Shown here piece by piece: positions 16,764 to 26,788 of a DNA stretch of 55,396 nt (position 1 is its first letter; each line of letters starts with the position of its first letter). The notes beneath the pieces are model-generated. The model saw nothing but the letters and a program-made list of their open reading frames with translations. It made no database searches and was not told the origin of the DNA. Source of the stretch: Betaproteobacteria bacterium (lineage in GTDB: Bacteria; Pseudomonadota; Gammaproteobacteria; Burkholderiales; SG8-41); the NCBI GenBank assembly GCA_025363435.1, contig JANYDY010000107.1, forward strand, positions 1-55,396, in the 5' to 3' direction. The position numbers were made by a program, and so were the translations under genes.

Positions 16764-18056
16764 TTACGGGCTCTTGATATTCGGGCCCCATGCCGGTTCA
16801 CGCACATCGCCTGATTCGGTAGTGAAGCGCTGCCGCACACGACCATCGCTGGATACTGCGGCTAATATACCACGCCCCCTTACCTCGGTTGCATAGAGGA
16901 TGATGCGTCCGTTCGGCGCAAAGCTCGGCGATTCATCCATGCTGTTTTCAGTCAGCACTTGCGCCTGCTTGCTCGCAAAATCCTGCAAGGCGACGTTGAA
17001 ACGCCCGCTATTGCGCTGAATAAAGGCAAACGATTTTCCATCCGGCGCATAACGCGGGCTGACGTTGTAGGTGCCATCGAAGGTCAAACGTTCGGGCACG
17101 CCCCCGTTGACGGAGACGCGGTAGATCTGCGCACTGCCGCCGCGATCGGAAGTAAACAATATGGACTGGCCGTCAGGCGAAAAATTCGGCTCGGTGTCGA
17201 TCGCCGAACTGTTGGTCAGCCGCGTTGCACTGCCGCCCTCAGGGGTAACCAGATAAATCTGCGAATTGCCGTCTTTGGTCAACACCACTGCAAGCCGTTT
17301 GCCGTCGGGCGACCACGCCGGCGCGCTGTTACTGCCTTTGAAATTCGCGACAATGCTGCGCTGCCCGGTCAGCAGCGACTGCAGATAGACGATGGGTTTC
17401 TTGCGCTCGAACGACACATAGGCGATGCGTGTGCCTTCGGGCGACCATGTCGGCGACAGAATAGGCTCGTTCGATGCCAGCACGGTTTGCGCGCCGTAGC
17501 CATCGGCTTCGGCCACCTGCAACTCGAACCGCGTGCCCGTTTTGACTACGTACGCAATGCGCGTACTGAACACACCGACGTCGCCGGTTATTTTTTCGTA
17601 AATGGCATCCGCGATTTTGTGCGCAGTGTTGCGCAACTGCAGCGGCGTGACCTGATAGGCAAAACCGGTGAGCTGCGACTGCTTGTCGACATCGAGCAGG
17701 CGGAAACGGATATCCCAGTAACCGTTGGCCAGCGGCGACACGCTGCCGATGACCAGATAGTCGGCGCTGCGCGCTTTCCAGGTCGGATACTGCACCTCGG
17801 CCGGTTCCGACGGAATCACCGCCAGCCCGCCGCCGTCGACGATCTTGAACAGGCCGCTGCGATAGAGATCGGCCGCGACGATGTCGGTGATCTTGTGCGG
17901 CAACCGCTCTTCGCCCTTGAGTTGCGCCACTGCAACCGGATATTGACTGGCGCCGCCGCCGACGATTTCGATGCGGAGCTGCGCGTGCGCCGCGGGGATC
18001 GCCAGCAGCAGGCACAGCAGCAGGCGTGACATACAAAGAACAATTTTATTTTTCAT
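16764..18056 (-). CDS. tolB: Tol-Pal system protein TolB
   Basis: A 430-residue periplasmic protein with a signal peptide (cleavage after Ala25, AAHA/QLRIEI). The N-terminal alpha/beta domain covers roughly residues 26-165. A six-bladed beta-propeller follows, with repeated blade motifs: SPTWSPEGTRIAYVSF, APAWSPDGKRLAVVL, EPNFSPDGQSILFTSD, SPRYAPDGKSFAFIQ and SPSFAPNGRIILYAT. It binds Pal and TolA during division. Its gene is 32 bp from tolA and 17 bp from pal. Confidence 0.97.
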   Translation of the reverse strand: MKNKIVLCMSRLLLCLLLAIPAAHAQLRIEIVGGGASQYPVAVAQLKGEERLPHKITDIVAADLYRSGLFKIVDGGGLAVIPSEPAEVQYPTWKARSADYLVIGSVSPLANGYWDIRFRLLDVDKQSQLTGFAYQVTPLQLRNTAHKIADAIYEKITGDVGVFSTRIAYVVKTGTRFELQVAEADGYGAQTVLASNEPILSPTWSPEGTRIAYVSFERKKPIVYLQSLLTGQRSIVANFKGSNSAPAWSPDGKRLAVVLTKDGNSQIYLVTPEGGSATRLTNSSAIDTEPNFSPDGQSILFTSDRGGSAQIYRVSVNGGVPERLTFDGTYNVSPRYAPDGKSFAFIQRNSGRFNVALQDFASKQAQVLTENSMDESPSFAPNGRIILYATEVRGRGILAAVSSDGRVRQRFTTESGDVREPAWGPNIKSP

Positions 18057-18088
18057 TGCGCCGTATTATAGAAGGTCGGGTCGCGCAG

Positions 18089-18856
18089 CTACTGTTGAGC
18101 GCGAAAAGACAGGTTTAGTTCCCGGAAATAACGGAATAGCGCCTGATCCGGCGGTAGCGGTAGCGGCTGCGCCTTCAGAATTGCACGCTCAACCGCATTG
18201 TCATATGCGGGGTTGCCGCTCGAGCGTTTGAGTTTGACGCCCAGCGGATTGCCGTCCGGCAAAAGCACGACGTCGAATTCCGCCTCCGGATTGCCCTGGA
18301 TATTCGGCGGCATCTGTACGAGCCTTTGTATCTTGGCCCTGATGCGCTCTTTATAGTCTGCAATCAGCTTGGCCTGCGCCGACGCAGCCTGCTCGGCAAC
18401 ACGGCGCTGCGCCTCGGCCTGTTCATTGACGAGCCGCTGCGCTTCGGCCGCCTGCGCCTTCTGCGCGGCCTGCGCTTCGTCTTCTTTTTTCTTCGTGTCT
18501 TTCTGCTTGTCTTCGGCCGCGCGTTTTTCTTTTTCGACTTTGTCTTTGATCGCGATGTCGGGCTTGGCGGTTTCGGGTTTCGGCGCCGCCTTCACCGGCA
18601 CCGGCTCGGGCACTTTCGGTTCCGGTTTTGCTTCGACCGGCGGCGGTGGCGTCGGCTCAGGTGCCGGCGCCGGCGGCGCTTCCGCCACCGGCGAAGGCGA
18701 CGACCACAGATCGACGATATTCACGGGCGGCTCGACCTTGGTCTGCCAGTTCACGCCGAATATCAGCAGCGCCAGAAACATCAGGTGCATGCCGGCAGCA
18801 ACTGCGCCGGAGATGACTTTCTCCTGCTGATTAATACTGGTGGCGTAAGCGTACAT
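18089..18856 (-). CDS. tolA: cell envelope protein TolA
   Basis: A 255-residue protein that spans the periplasm and transmits force from TolQR. One N-terminal membrane helix (about 14-36) is followed by a Pro-rich region (residues about 55-100) and a long charged Ala/Lys/Glu coiled coil (about 100-170). The globular TolA/TonB-like C-terminal domain includes EFDVVLLPDGNPLGVKLKRS. It is shorter than the E. coli protein because the helical domain is reduced, as is usual in betaproteobacteria. It lies between tolR and tolB. Confidence 0.95.
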   Translation of the reverse strand: MYAYATSINQQEKVISGAVAAGMHLMFLALLIFGVNWQTKVEPPVNIVDLWSSPSPVAEAPPAPAPEPTPPPPVEAKPEPKVPEPVPVKAAPKPETAKPDIAIKDKVEKEKRAAEDKQKDTKKKEDEAQAAQKAQAAEAQRLVNEQAEAQRRVAEQAASAQAKLIADYKERIRAKIQRLVQMPPNIQGNPEAEFDVVLLPDGNPLGVKLKRSSGNPAYDNAVERAILKAQPLPLPPDQALFRYFRELNLSFRAQQ

Positions 18857-18876
18857 ACCGGATGTGCGTCGGGATC

Positions 18877-19302
18877 TTACTGACCGCGCGGCTTGACCAG
18901 CAGGCCGACTTTCTTGACCTGGTTCTGCTGCATCATGTCCATGATGTCGAGCACCGCTTCATAACGCACATCCTTGTCGGCGGCGATCACGACTGCCTGC
19001 TCGGGGTTCTTCGCTTGCTTTTGCCGGATCGCCGTGATCAGATCGTTGCGCAAAATTTTGCGGTCGTCGGTGGTGGTCGAGCGGTCACGCAGCGACAGCG
19101 TCTGATCGTTGTGTATCGACACCTCCATCGGCGCCACCGGCGGATTGGACGATTTGCCGATCGACGGCAGCTCGACCTGGCCCGGGTTCATCAAGGGCGC
19201 AGTCACCATGAAAATCACCAGCAGCACCAGCATGACGTCGATGTAGGGCACGACGTTGATCTGGTTCATCAAGCGCCGGCTGCCGCGTTTTTCAATCAGC
19301 AT
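18877..19302 (-). CDS. tolR: Tol-Pal system protein TolR
   Basis: A 141-residue ExbD/TolR protein. The single transmembrane helix carries the essential Asp in NVVPYIDVMLVLLVIF (Asp22), which forms the proton path with TolQ. The periplasmic domain (about 45-141) ends KKVGLLVKPRGQ. It is part of the inner membrane motor that energises TolA. The gene starts 15 bp after tolQ ends. Confidence 0.97.
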   Translation of the reverse strand: MLIEKRGSRRLMNQINVVPYIDVMLVLLVIFMVTAPLMNPGQVELPSIGKSSNPPVAPMEVSIHNDQTLSLRDRSTTTDDRKILRNDLITAIRQKQAKNPEQAVVIAADKDVRYEAVLDIMDMMQQNQVKKVGLLVKPRGQ

Positions 19303-19317
19303 GGTCTGGCCCTTGTT

Positions 19318-19992
19318 TTAGCTCTGACGCTGCAGAATATTGGAGAACTCTTCCATGAACGAATCGAACTTGGTGGCGAGACGGTTCAGATCGCCGGCGA
19401 AACGGTTATAGGCAACCACCGCGGGTATCGCTGCGAACAAGCCCATCGCCGTTGCAATCAGCGCCTCGGCAATGCCGGGCGCAACGGTGCCGAGCGTCGC
19501 CTGCGCGACCTGAGCCAGCCCGCGGAACGAATTCATGATCCCCCACACCGTGCCGAAGAGGCCGACGTACGGGCTGACCGAACCAACCGACGCGAGAAAC
19601 GACAAATGCGATTCAAGGCCTTCCATTTCGCGCTGATAGGTCGCGCGCATGGCGCGCCGCGTGCCGTCCATCACCACGCCAATGTTCTGCCCGGACTGCT
19701 TGCGCAACTTGGTGAATTCGCGGTAACCGGATTCGAACAAACGCTCCATGGTGCCGGCGGTGTCGCGAGCATTGACCGCACGCTGGAACAATTCATTGAG
19801 ATCGCCGCCGCTCCAGAAATCTTTTTCGAATTTTTCCGATTGCTGGGTGGCCCGCCGGTAGGTGAATATCTTGACAAAAATGTAGTACCAGGAAAACAGC
19901 GAGCACAGCAACAGCCCCGACATCACCAGTTGCACCAGCAAACTGGCGCCGGTGATCAGACTCAGGACAGACATGTCATGCGTAACGTTCAT
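19318..19992 (-). CDS. tolQ: Tol-Pal system protein TolQ
   Basis: A 224-residue ExbB/TolQ protein with three membrane helices. The family core is VSPYVGLFGTVWGIMNSF and the following helix is PGIAEALIATAMGLFAAIPAV. With TolR it forms the proton-driven stator of the Tol machine. ATG 19992 is preferred to the GTG at 19998: GAGG lies about 5 bases upstream and the ATG overlaps the ybgC stop as ATGA, which implies translational coupling. A later ATG at 19974 has no ribosome site. Confidence 0.96.
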   Translation of the reverse strand: MNVTHDMSVLSLITGASLLVQLVMSGLLLCSLFSWYYIFVKIFTYRRATQQSEKFEKDFWSGGDLNELFQRAVNARDTAGTMERLFESGYREFTKLRKQSGQNIGVVMDGTRRAMRATYQREMEGLESHLSFLASVGSVSPYVGLFGTVWGIMNSFRGLAQVAQATLGTVAPGIAEALIATAMGLFAAIPAVVAYNRFAGDLNRLATKFDSFMEEFSNILQRQS

Positions 19993-20423
19993 GCGCACCT
20001 CACAGCGAGTTTTTCCACAATCGATTTCGGTATTCTAACGGGCTTGAATGACTGCGTGTTGACACAGGCGATTTTCACCGCGGCGGTTACCAGCGGCACG
20101 CCGTCGCGACACACCCGTTGCGCAAGATCAAGCACGCTGCCGTGCGCCGCATTGACGGCGACGCTGACTTCGAGCGCATCGTTGAACTGCGCCGGCGCCG
20201 CATATTCAATCGCCAGCGCGCGCACCACAAAGACAACACCATAGTCGTCGCGCAGCACGGTCTGCTCGAAACCCGCCGCGCGCAGCCATTCGGTGCGCGC
20301 GCGTTCGAGAAACTTGAGGTAGTTGGCGTAATAAACCACGCCGGCGGCGTCGGTGTCTTCGTAATAAACACGGACCGGCCAGCGGAATTCGCCGCTTTCA
20401 GTTTTGCCTGCTCTCGAAATCAA
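19989..20423 (-). CDS. ybgC: tol-pal-associated acyl-CoA thioesterase YbgC
   Basis: A 144-residue hotdog-fold thioesterase that hydrolyses acyl-CoA, with a possible role in lipid metabolism near the Tol complex. The active-site stretch is YYEDTDAAGVVYYANYLKF, where the Asp of DTDAAG is catalytic in the family. No ATG is available near the N-terminus; TTG 20423 is chosen because AGAGGGG lies 8 bases upstream. It is the first gene of the tol-pal operon. Confidence 0.93.
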   Translation of the reverse strand: MISRAGKTESGEFRWPVRVYYEDTDAAGVVYYANYLKFLERARTEWLRAAGFEQTVLRDDYGVVFVVRALAIEYAAPAQFNDALEVSVAVNAAHGSVLDLAQRVCRDGVPLVTAAVKIACVNTQSFKPVRIPKSIVEKLAVRCA

Positions 20424-20510
20424 GAATTCCGCCCCTCTGTTGAACGTATAAACGTTGCGGCGCCGACAACGGGGTTATCGCGCAAACCGCGTTGCCGTGC
20501 AAGCAAGGCG

Positions 20511-22283
20511 CTAGTCCGGCGCCTGCCGCGCCGGCGGCAGGCCGCCGCCGGTAACAACATTGGCGGCCGGGTTCACCGCCGGCGGCACCGGTTGCATGAG
20601 ATAAGTCCACTCGCGCGTCATCTGCCAGTCATAGAGGCGCACGTCGAGCGCCGGTGGCAGGGTGATGGTCACGCGCGTGGCCGGACGACCTGATTGCGCT
20701 GCCTGCTGAAACGCGCGCATCACTTCCCGGTATATCCCGCCGCGTATTTCCGGCACGAGGAATGCGGCGCCGAACTGCCGCGTCAGATCCTGCTTGATCT
20801 GCACATAGCTCGCATTGATACAGCGGTTGAGCGTGTAATCCTTGATGGCGTAGTAGCGTGTGCTGGCGTCACGCTCGTGCGCAAGCATCTGCAGCCGGTC
20901 GCCCAGCAGTATTTCATGGCGGCGGCCCAGCGCCAGCAGGCGCAAATAGAGGTCGCGGTCTTCGGTGCCGTAACCTTCAATCACTTCATCGTAGCCGCCG
21001 AGCGCCACAAAATCCTCGCGCCAGCAGATAAAGCTGCCGAATGCCGACGGCTGCGGATTCGCCATCGTATGGTAGGCATCGTCGTGCAACAGCGGCAGCA
21101 CTTGCGCTGCGAAGTCTGCGTCGAGCACGGCATCGGCGTCGACAAAACACAGCCAGCGGCCACGCGCCGCGGCCGCGCCGAGATTGCGCGCGCGCGCCAG
21201 ATGAAACGTCGGCGCATTTTCCACGCGTATCACCTGCACTTCAGGAAAATGTCCGGCAACCCAGTCGCCCGCACCATCGGGACAATCGTAGTCAACCACG
21301 ATCACCTCGGCGCCAGCCTGCATCGCCATGCGCGGCAGCGATTGCTGCAGATGCTGCAGGCGGCCCTTGCAGGTGGTGACGATGCTGAATACGGGCGCCG
21401 CCTGCTCAAGCACCGCAGCGTCGACGGGCGCGGCAGGCGCCGCAAGCGCGCGCGGTTTCGGCAGGCTGTCCGGTGCGAGCACTTCGCGGCAGCCGGTGCA
21501 GGCGTCAGGAATTTCCCCGCCAGCCATTTTTGCCTGCATCGCCGCGATCGGCTCGTGCAAGGCGGCGTCCTTGATAAAGCAGCACGGATATTCGCGCCCT
21601 TCGATGTCGTAATAGCGTTTGAGCGGGCGTTCGAGATAACGGCAGCGATAGGTGTAGCGTGGCGGCGGCGTATCAAGCAGATCGGGATAGCGGCATGCGT
21701 AATCGGGCTTCGCCTGCAGCGCCTGCACGGTGTGGCTGTAGCCGCGCGTGCGCGCGAATTCGCGCACCACTTCGATCGGCTGGCCGTAGTTGACGGTCAT
21801 GATGTGTATGCGTTTGGCACTCATGCGCGCGTTGAGCGCTTCGAGATTAGTCAGCACGCGCGCGAGTTTGTAGCGGCCGATGCGCTCGGCCTCGGCAGCG
21901 TCCAGCGTGTCGATCGAAACACCGATTCGCGGAAAGGTAGCTGCCAGGCGATCGACATCAATTTGCGCGCCGTTGGTGATCGTAAACGGCGTCAGGCCCC
22001 GGGCGCGCACCGCCTGCGCCATGTCCCAGAACCGCGGGTGGGTGGTCGGTTCGCCCTCGCCTTGCAGCGACACCATGTGGCGGCCGGCGGGTATGCCGTC
22101 GATGATGCGCTCGAACAGCTCCCACCCCATATGGCGCTGCGGCATCTCGCGGCCGGCGCAATAAAAGCACTCGAAATTGCAGTGCGTGGTGATTTCTATC
22201 TGGTACATCATGCGTGCAAGCCGCGAATAGGCGACGCACTCAACGCGCGGATGGCGGCGGTTCGCCACTCCATAGATCGGCAT
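20511..22283 (-). CDS. radical SAM (SPASM-like) and GT-A glycosyltransferase fusion protein
   Basis: About 590 residues with two enzyme domains. The first has the 4Fe-4S motif CNFECFYC (C-x3-C-x2-C, residues 35-42) in [11 protein letters not shown], and [14 protein letters not shown] as the GGE-like SAM site. Further Cys at [15 protein letters not shown] and ACTGCREV suggest a SPASM-like auxiliary cluster. From about residue 305 a GT-A domain begins: [42 protein letters not shown] (DxD) and [20 protein letters not shown], like GT2/GT7-C enzymes. No named family with this pairing comes to mind; substrate and product are unknown. The start is uncertain: ATG 22283 overlaps ruvB by 44 bp, ATG 22211 lies after ruvB, and neither has a clear ribosome site. 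Confidence 0.8.
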   Translation of the reverse strand: MPIYGVANRRHPRVECVAYSRLARMMYQIEITTHCNFECFYCAGREMPQRHMGWELFERIIDGIPAGRHMVSLQGEGEPTTHPRFWDMAQAVRARGLTPFTITNGAQIDVDRLAATFPRIGVSIDTLDAAEAERIGRYKLARVLTNLEALNARMSAKRIHIMTVNYGQPIEVVREFARTRGYSHTVQALQAKPDYACRYPDLLDTPPPRYTYRCRYLERPLKRYYDIEGREYPCCFIKDAALHEPIAAMQAKMAGGEIPDACTGCREVLAPDSLPKPRALAAPAAPVDAAVLEQAAPVFSIVTTCKGRLQHLQQSLPRMAMQAGAEVIVVDYDCPDGAGDWVAGHFPEVQVIRVENAPTFHLARARNLGAAAARGRWLCFVDADAVLDADFAAQVLPLLHDDAYHTMANPQPSAFGSFICWREDFVALGGYDEVIEGYGTEDRDLYLRLLALGRRHEILLGDRLQMLAHERDASTRYYAIKDYTLNRCINASYVQIKQDLTRQFGAAFLVPEIRGGIYREVMRAFQQAAQSGRPATRVTITLPPALDVRLYDWQMTREWTYLMQPVPPAVNPAANVVTGGGLPPARQAPD

Positions 22284-23301
22284 TGCCGCCGGCGCGCGGC
22301 TCGGCAAGGCCGAAATGCCGGTACGCGGTGACGGTAGCAACGCGGCCGCGCGACGTGCGCTGCAGATAACCCTGCTGTATCAAATAGGGCTCCAGCACGT
22401 CTTCGATAGTGTCGCGCTCTTCACTCAGAGCAGCGGCGAGATTGTCGATACCGACCGGGCCGCCGGCGAATTTTTCGATTACGGCGAGCAGCAACTTGCG
22501 ATCCATCACATCGAGGCCCAGCGGATCGACATCGAGCATTTTCAATGCAGCGTCGGCGACTGCGCGGGTGACTTTGCCGTCGGCTTTGACTTCAGCGTAA
22601 TCACGCACGCGGCGCAGCAGGCGGTTTGAAATACGCGGCGTGGCGCGCGAACGGCTGGCGATTTCGCGTGCGCCGTCGGCAACGACTTCGATTTCAAGCA
22701 GTTTCGCCGAGCGCTGCACGATCTGCGTCAACTCGTCGTTCGAATAAAACTCGAGCCTTGCAACGATGCCGAAACGGTCGCGCAACGGATTGGTCAGCAT
22801 GCCGGCACGCGTGGTCGCGCCGATCAGCGTGAACGGCGGCAGATCGAGTTTGACCGAACGCGCCGCCGGGCCTTCGCCGATCATGATGTCGATCTGGAAA
22901 TCCTCGAGCGCCGGATACAGAATCTCCTCGACCACCGGACTCAAACGATGGATCTCGTCGATGAACAGCACGTCGTTGGGCTGCAGGTTGGTCAGCATCG
23001 CCGCCAGATCGCCGGCGCGTTCGAGCACCGGCCCCGAGGTGTGGCGCAGGCTCACGCCCATTTCGCGCGCGATGATGTGCGCGAGCGTGGTTTTGCCGAG
23101 CCCCGGCGGCCCGAACAGCAGCACGTGATCGAGCGGCTCCTTGCGGCGGCGCGCCGCCTCAATGAAGATTTCGAGCTGGCCGCGGATTTTCTGCTGGCCG
23201 ATGTATTCGTCGAGCGCTTTCGGCCGCAGCGCGCGCTCGAACGCCTCTTCCTGCGGCGAGGCAGGCGCGGCGGCGATCAGGCGGTCGGTCTCGATTACCA
23301 T
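22240..23301 (-). CDS. ruvB: Holliday junction branch migration ATPase RuvB
   Basis: A 353-residue AAA+ motor. Walker A is [12 protein letters not shown], Walker B is [11 protein letters not shown], and the sensor region reads [20 protein letters not shown]. The winged-helix C-terminal domain contains [21 protein letters not shown]. With RuvA it drives branch migration. It ends with a short extra tail (about 10 residues, GEPPPSAR) that overlaps the start region of the fusion gene. It is 10 bp downstream of ruvA. Confidence 0.97.
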   Translation of the reverse strand: MVIETDRLIAAAPASPQEEAFERALRPKALDEYIGQQKIRGQLEIFIEAARRRKEPLDHVLLFGPPGLGKTTLAHIIAREMGVSLRHTSGPVLERAGDLAAMLTNLQPNDVLFIDEIHRLSPVVEEILYPALEDFQIDIMIGEGPAARSVKLDLPPFTLIGATTRAGMLTNPLRDRFGIVARLEFYSNDELTQIVQRSAKLLEIEVVADGAREIASRSRATPRISNRLLRRVRDYAEVKADGKVTRAVADAALKMLDVDPLGLDVMDRKLLLAVIEKFAGGPVGIDNLAAALSEERDTIEDVLEPYLIQQGYLQRTSRGRVATVTAYRHFGLAEPRAGGNADLWSGEPPPSAR

Positions 23302-23311
23302 GCAATACGCG

Positions 23312-23881
23312 TCAGCTCTTCGATAACAGTTTGAGCGCCTGGCGGATGCCTTCGGCGACCGCGATGCCGCCGGGCAGTTGTTTCACCGCCCACGACGCTT
23401 CTTTGTCATTGTAGCCGAGCGCCCGCAGCGCATTGAGTATGTCGCCGCCGTGGCCACCGTCCGTTGCCGGCAGCACCGTGACGTCAAGCTTGTCTTTCAA
23501 TTCAAGCAGCAGGCGTTCGGCGGTCTTTTTGCCGATGCCCGGCACCTTGGTCAGGCGCGCGCTGTCCTGCGCGCTCACCGTCTCATAAAGATCGGCGATG
23601 CTCATGCCACTCAATACAGACAGCGCGGTGCGCGCGCCGACGCCGGAAATTTTCAGCAGCTGGCGGAAGACGTGACGTTCCTGTTCGGTGGCAAAACCGT
23701 AGAGCAGTTGCGCGTCTTCGCGCACCACGAAATGCGTGTAGAGCGTGACGTCCTGACCGGTGGCCGGCAACTGATAAAAGGTGCTCATCGAAACGTCGAT
23801 TTCGTAACCGACGCCGTGCACGTCGACCACGATCTGCGGCGGCCGCCGTTCGATCAGCCTGCCTGTAATTTTTCCGATCAC
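23312..23881 (-). CDS. ruvA: Holliday junction DNA helicase subunit RuvA
   Basis: A 189-residue protein that binds four-way junctions. The OB-fold start is [19 protein letters not shown]; two helix-hairpin-helix motifs include [13 protein letters not shown] and [20 protein letters not shown]. The C-terminal domain ([16 protein letters not shown]) regulates RuvB. The start is GTG 23881, overlapping the ruvC stop as GTGA. Confidence 0.97.
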   Translation of the reverse strand: MIGKITGRLIERRPPQIVVDVHGVGYEIDVSMSTFYQLPATGQDVTLYTHFVVREDAQLLYGFATEQERHVFRQLLKISGVGARTALSVLSGMSIADLYETVSAQDSARLTKVPGIGKKTAERLLLELKDKLDVTVLPATDGGHGGDILNALRALGYNDKEASWAVKQLPGGIAVAEGIRQALKLLSKS

Positions 23882-24420
23882 ACCAACCGCCCCCGCTTCA
23901 TGCGATAACCCGCCGTCGCCAGTTTACCGAGTCCCTGCCCGCCGTGCGCGTGACAGATCGCGCAGGCCAGCGCATCGGCAGCATCCGGACTCGGGTCGCC
24001 GGCCAGTCTGAGCAGACGTTTGACCATGTCCTGCACCTGCTCCTTGGCCGCCTTGCCGCGCCCGGTCACCGCCTGCTTGATCTGCAGCGCGGTGTATTCA
24101 GCCACCTCAAGGTCGTGCAGCACCGCGGCGCAGATCGCGGTGCCGCGCGCCTGGCCGAGCAGCAGCGTTGATTGCGGATTGGCGTTGACGAAGACTATTT
24201 CGATCGCCACCTGATCGGGCTTGGCCTCGGCGATGACTTCAGCGAGGCCGTCGAGTATCGATTTCAGGCGCGGCGCCAGCGGCCCCGCCGACGGCGTCTT
24301 GATGCAGCCGCTGGTGACGTAATCGAGGGTGTTGCCGGTTTTGTCGATAATGCCGAAGCCGGTGATGCGCAGGCCGGGGTCGATACCGAGGATGCGAACG
24401 CGCGGGGCGGCTGCCGTCAC
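23878..24420 (-). CDS. ruvC: crossover junction endodeoxyribonuclease RuvC
   Basis: A 180-residue RNase H-fold resolvase. The first catalytic Asp is in [14 protein letters not shown] (Asp14), [20 protein letters not shown] carries the acidic second site, and the last active-site acid lies in [14 protein letters not shown]. It cuts Holliday junctions after RuvAB migration. The start is GTG 24420, which overlaps the yebC stop as GTGA. Confidence 0.97.
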   Translation of the reverse strand: MTAAAPRVRILGIDPGLRITGFGIIDKTGNTLDYVTSGCIKTPSAGPLAPRLKSILDGLAEVIAEAKPDQVAIEIVFVNANPQSTLLLGQARGTAICAAVLHDLEVAEYTALQIKQAVTGRGKAAKEQVQDMVKRLLRLAGDPSPDAADALACAICHAHGGQGLGKLATAGYRMKRGRLV

Positions 24421-25145
24421 GCGTTCTCCATCAATGCGGTCGTATAGACTTCCTGCACGTCGTCGACGGCTTCGAGCGCGTCGAGCAGGCGCTGCATCTT
24501 CACCGAATCGTCGCCCTTCAATTCCGTTTCCGTCGTCGCCTTCATGGTGACTTCGGCGAGCTCCGGCTTGAAGCCGGCTTTTTCGAGCGCGGCCTTGATT
24601 TTGGAAAATTCGTACGGCCCGGTGATCACTTCAAGACTGCCATCGTCGTTGGCGACGATGTCCTCGGCGCCGGCATCAAGTGCGGCCTCCATCAGATTGT
24701 CTTCACTGGTGCCGGGCGCGAACAGCAGCTGGCCGCAATGCTTGAAGAGAAACGCCACCGAACCGTCAGTGCCGAGATTGCCGCCGTGCTTGGAAAACGC
24801 ATGACGCACGTCGGCAACGGTGCGCGTCTTGTTGTCGGTCATGCAGTCGACCATCACCGCGGCGCCGCCGATGCCGTAACCCTCGTAGCGGATTTCTTCG
24901 TAGTTCACACCTTCAAGATCGCCGGTGCCGCGCTTGATCGCACGCTCGACGTTGTCTTTCGGCATGTTGTTCTCGTAGGCTTTTTCCACCGCCAGACGCA
25001 AACGCGGATTCGTCGCGACATCGCCGCCGCCCAGGCGCGCGCCCACCGTGATTTCCTTGATCAGCCGCGTGAAAATTTTCCCGCGCTTGGAATCCTGCTT
25101 ACCCTTGCGGTGCTGAATGTTCGCCCACTTGCTGTGACCCGCCAT
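24417..25145 (-). CDS. yebC: YebC/PmpR family (TACO1-like) protein
   Basis: A 242-residue protein with the invariant start [18 protein letters not shown] and the family stretches [20 protein letters not shown] and [20 protein letters not shown]. Members have been described as transcriptional regulators and, more recently, as factors that help ribosomes at difficult sequences. The usual yebC-ruvC-ruvA-ruvB order is kept, here with overlapping stops and starts. Its 5' side faces the HerA-like gene across a 113-bp divergent gap. Confidence 0.96.
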   Translation of the reverse strand: MAGHSKWANIQHRKGKQDSKRGKIFTRLIKEITVGARLGGGDVATNPRLRLAVEKAYENNMPKDNVERAIKRGTGDLEGVNYEEIRYEGYGIGGAAVMVDCMTDNKTRTVADVRHAFSKHGGNLGTDGSVAFLFKHCGQLLFAPGTSEDNLMEAALDAGAEDIVANDDGSLEVITGPYEFSKIKAALEKAGFKPELAEVTMKATTETELKGDDSVKMQRLLDALEAVDDVQEVYTTALMENA

Positions 25146-25215
25146 TGCAACCTCATTTGTCTATGCCAGAATTGCGCATTGCCGGGCATTGCTCTGAATG
25201 CCGGCAATATCGCGC

Positions 25216-25224
25216 TGATATAAT
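25216..25224 (+). promoter_or_regulatory. extended -10 promoter for the HerA-like gene
   Basis: TGATATAAT at 25216-25224 is a perfect TGn extended -10 box; no good -35 is seen at normal spacing, as is common for this class. It lies 35 bases before ATG 25259 in an AT-rich patch. Confidence 0.6.
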
Positions 25225-25258
25225 TGAAATTTTATCATACCCCTCATCGGGAGCCGTC

Positions 25259-26785
25259 ATGTCCGAACCGCTGGTCATCGCCAGGTCCAAAGTCGAAATT
25301 GCCTTGCTGCCGGCGCTCGCCAACCGCCACGGCCTGATCGCAGGCGCCACCGGCACCGGCAAGACCGTCACGCTGCAGGTGCTGGCAGAACGCTTCTCGA
25401 ATATCGGCGTGCCAGTGTTCATGGCCGACGTCAAAGGCGATCTCGCGGGACTGGCGGCCGCCGGCGTGAGTTCACCGAAGATGAAAGAGCGCCTCGCCGC
25501 GCTGAAGATCGACGCGCCGCAATGGGCGGCCTGCCCGGCGGTGTTCTGGGATGTCTATGGCAAGGCCGGCCATCCGGTACGTGCCACGGTATCGGACATG
25601 GGGCCGCTGCTGCTCGGGCGCCTGTTCAACCTCAACGACACGCAACAAGGCGTGTTATCACTCGTCTTCAAGATCGCCGACGATCACGGTCTCTTGCTGC
25701 TCGACGCCAAAGACCTGCGCGCGATGCTGCAGCACATCGGCGACAACGCGAAAAACTTCACCACCGAATACGGCAATGTGTCGGCGGCCTCAATCGGCAC
25801 GATCCAGCGCGCGCTGCTGGAAATCGAACAGCAGGGCGGCGACGCGTTTTTCGGCGAGCCGATGCTCGACATCAACGACTTGATGCAGACCGACAGCAAG
25901 GGGCATGGCGTCATCAACATCCTCGCCGCCGACAAGCTGATGAATTCGCCCAAGCTGTATTCGACCTTTTTGCTGTGGATGCTGTCGGAGCTGTTCGAGC
26001 ATCTGCCGGAGGTCGGTGACCTCGACAAGCCGAAACTCGTGTTCTTTTTCGACGAAGCGCATCTCCTGTTCAACGAAGCGCCGAAAGCACTGCTCGACAA
26101 GATCGAACAGGTGGTGCGCCTGATCCGCTCGAAGGGTGTCGGCATTTATTTCGTCACGCAAAACCCGCTCGACATCCCCGACACCGTGCTGGGCCAGCTC
26201 GGCAACCGCGTGCAGCACGCGCTGCGCGCCTTCACGCCGCGCGACCAGAAAGCGGTGAAATCGGCAGCGCAGACCATGCGCGCCAATCCGGCGGTGGATA
26301 CCGAAACCGCGATCACCGAACTGTCGGTCGGCGAAGCGCTGATTTCGCTGCTCGACGAGAAGGGACGCCCTTGCATCGTCGAGCGCGCCTTCATCGTGCC
26401 GCCGGCGACGCGCATCGGCCCGCTCAGCGACGCCGAACGCGCTGCCATCATCAAATCGTCGGTCATCTACGGTCATTACGAACAGTTGATCGATCGTGAA
26501 TCCGCGTACGAAAAACTCAAAGGCCGCACCGCGGAAAAACAACCGGACACCGCAGCAGCCGCGCCGGCAGACACGGCGGGCAACACCGGCGGCGGCCTCT
26601 TGGGCGCGCTCGGCGGCGCCTTGAGCGGCGTGCTGCTCGGCACGACCGGTCCGCGCGGTGGTCGCCATCCCGGCCTGATTGATGCCGCCGCCAAAAGCGC
26701 GATGCGCACCATCGGCTCGCAGGTCGGCCGCGAAATCGTGCGCGGGGTTTTAGGCGGCATCTTCGGCGGCAGCCGCAAGCGCTGA
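25259..26785 (+). CDS. HerA-like ATPase (DUF853 family)
   Basis: A 508-residue P-loop ATPase of the HerA/FtsK superfamily. Walker A is GATGTGKT at residues 29-36 and Walker B is [33 protein letters not shown] is the sensor region. The C-terminus is Gly-rich ([18 protein letters not shown]) and ends in basic residues. HerA proteins move DNA in end processing, usually with the nuclease NurA, but the DUF853 branch is widespread and without a settled role. No NurA is adjacent. ATG 25259 is chosen over the longer open frame because GGGAG lies 5 bases upstream. The EamA gene follows 3 bp downstream. Confidence 0.88.
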   Translation: MSEPLVIARSKVEIALLPALANRHGLIAGATGTGKTVTLQVLAERFSNIGVPVFMADVKGDLAGLAAAGVSSPKMKERLAALKIDAPQWAACPAVFWDVYGKAGHPVRATVSDMGPLLLGRLFNLNDTQQGVLSLVFKIADDHGLLLLDAKDLRAMLQHIGDNAKNFTTEYGNVSAASIGTIQRALLEIEQQGGDAFFGEPMLDINDLMQTDSKGHGVINILAADKLMNSPKLYSTFLLWMLSELFEHLPEVGDLDKPKLVFFFDEAHLLFNEAPKALLDKIEQVVRLIRSKGVGIYFVTQNPLDIPDTVLGQLGNRVQHALRAFTPRDQKAVKSAAQTMRANPAVDTETAITELSVGEALISLLDEKGRPCIVERAFIVPPATRIGPLSDAERAAIIKSSVIYGHYEQLIDRESAYEKLKGRTAEKQPDTAAAAPADTAGNTGGGLLGALGGALSGVLLGTTGPRGGRHPGLIDAAAKSAMRTIGSQVGREIVRGVLGGIFGGSRKR

Positions 26786-26788
26786 GCA

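Noticed and set aside
16959-18029. Plus-strand open frame of 356 codons
   Set aside because: It is antisense to tolB.
18862-20244. Plus-strand open frame of 460 codons across tolA-tolR-tolQ-ybgC
   Set aside because: It is antisense to four certain genes and has no domain.
20694-22331. Long plus-strand open frame of 545 codons
   Set aside because: It is antisense to the radical SAM-GT gene, shows no recognisable domain and has the Arg/His-rich make-up typical of shadow frames in GC-rich DNA.
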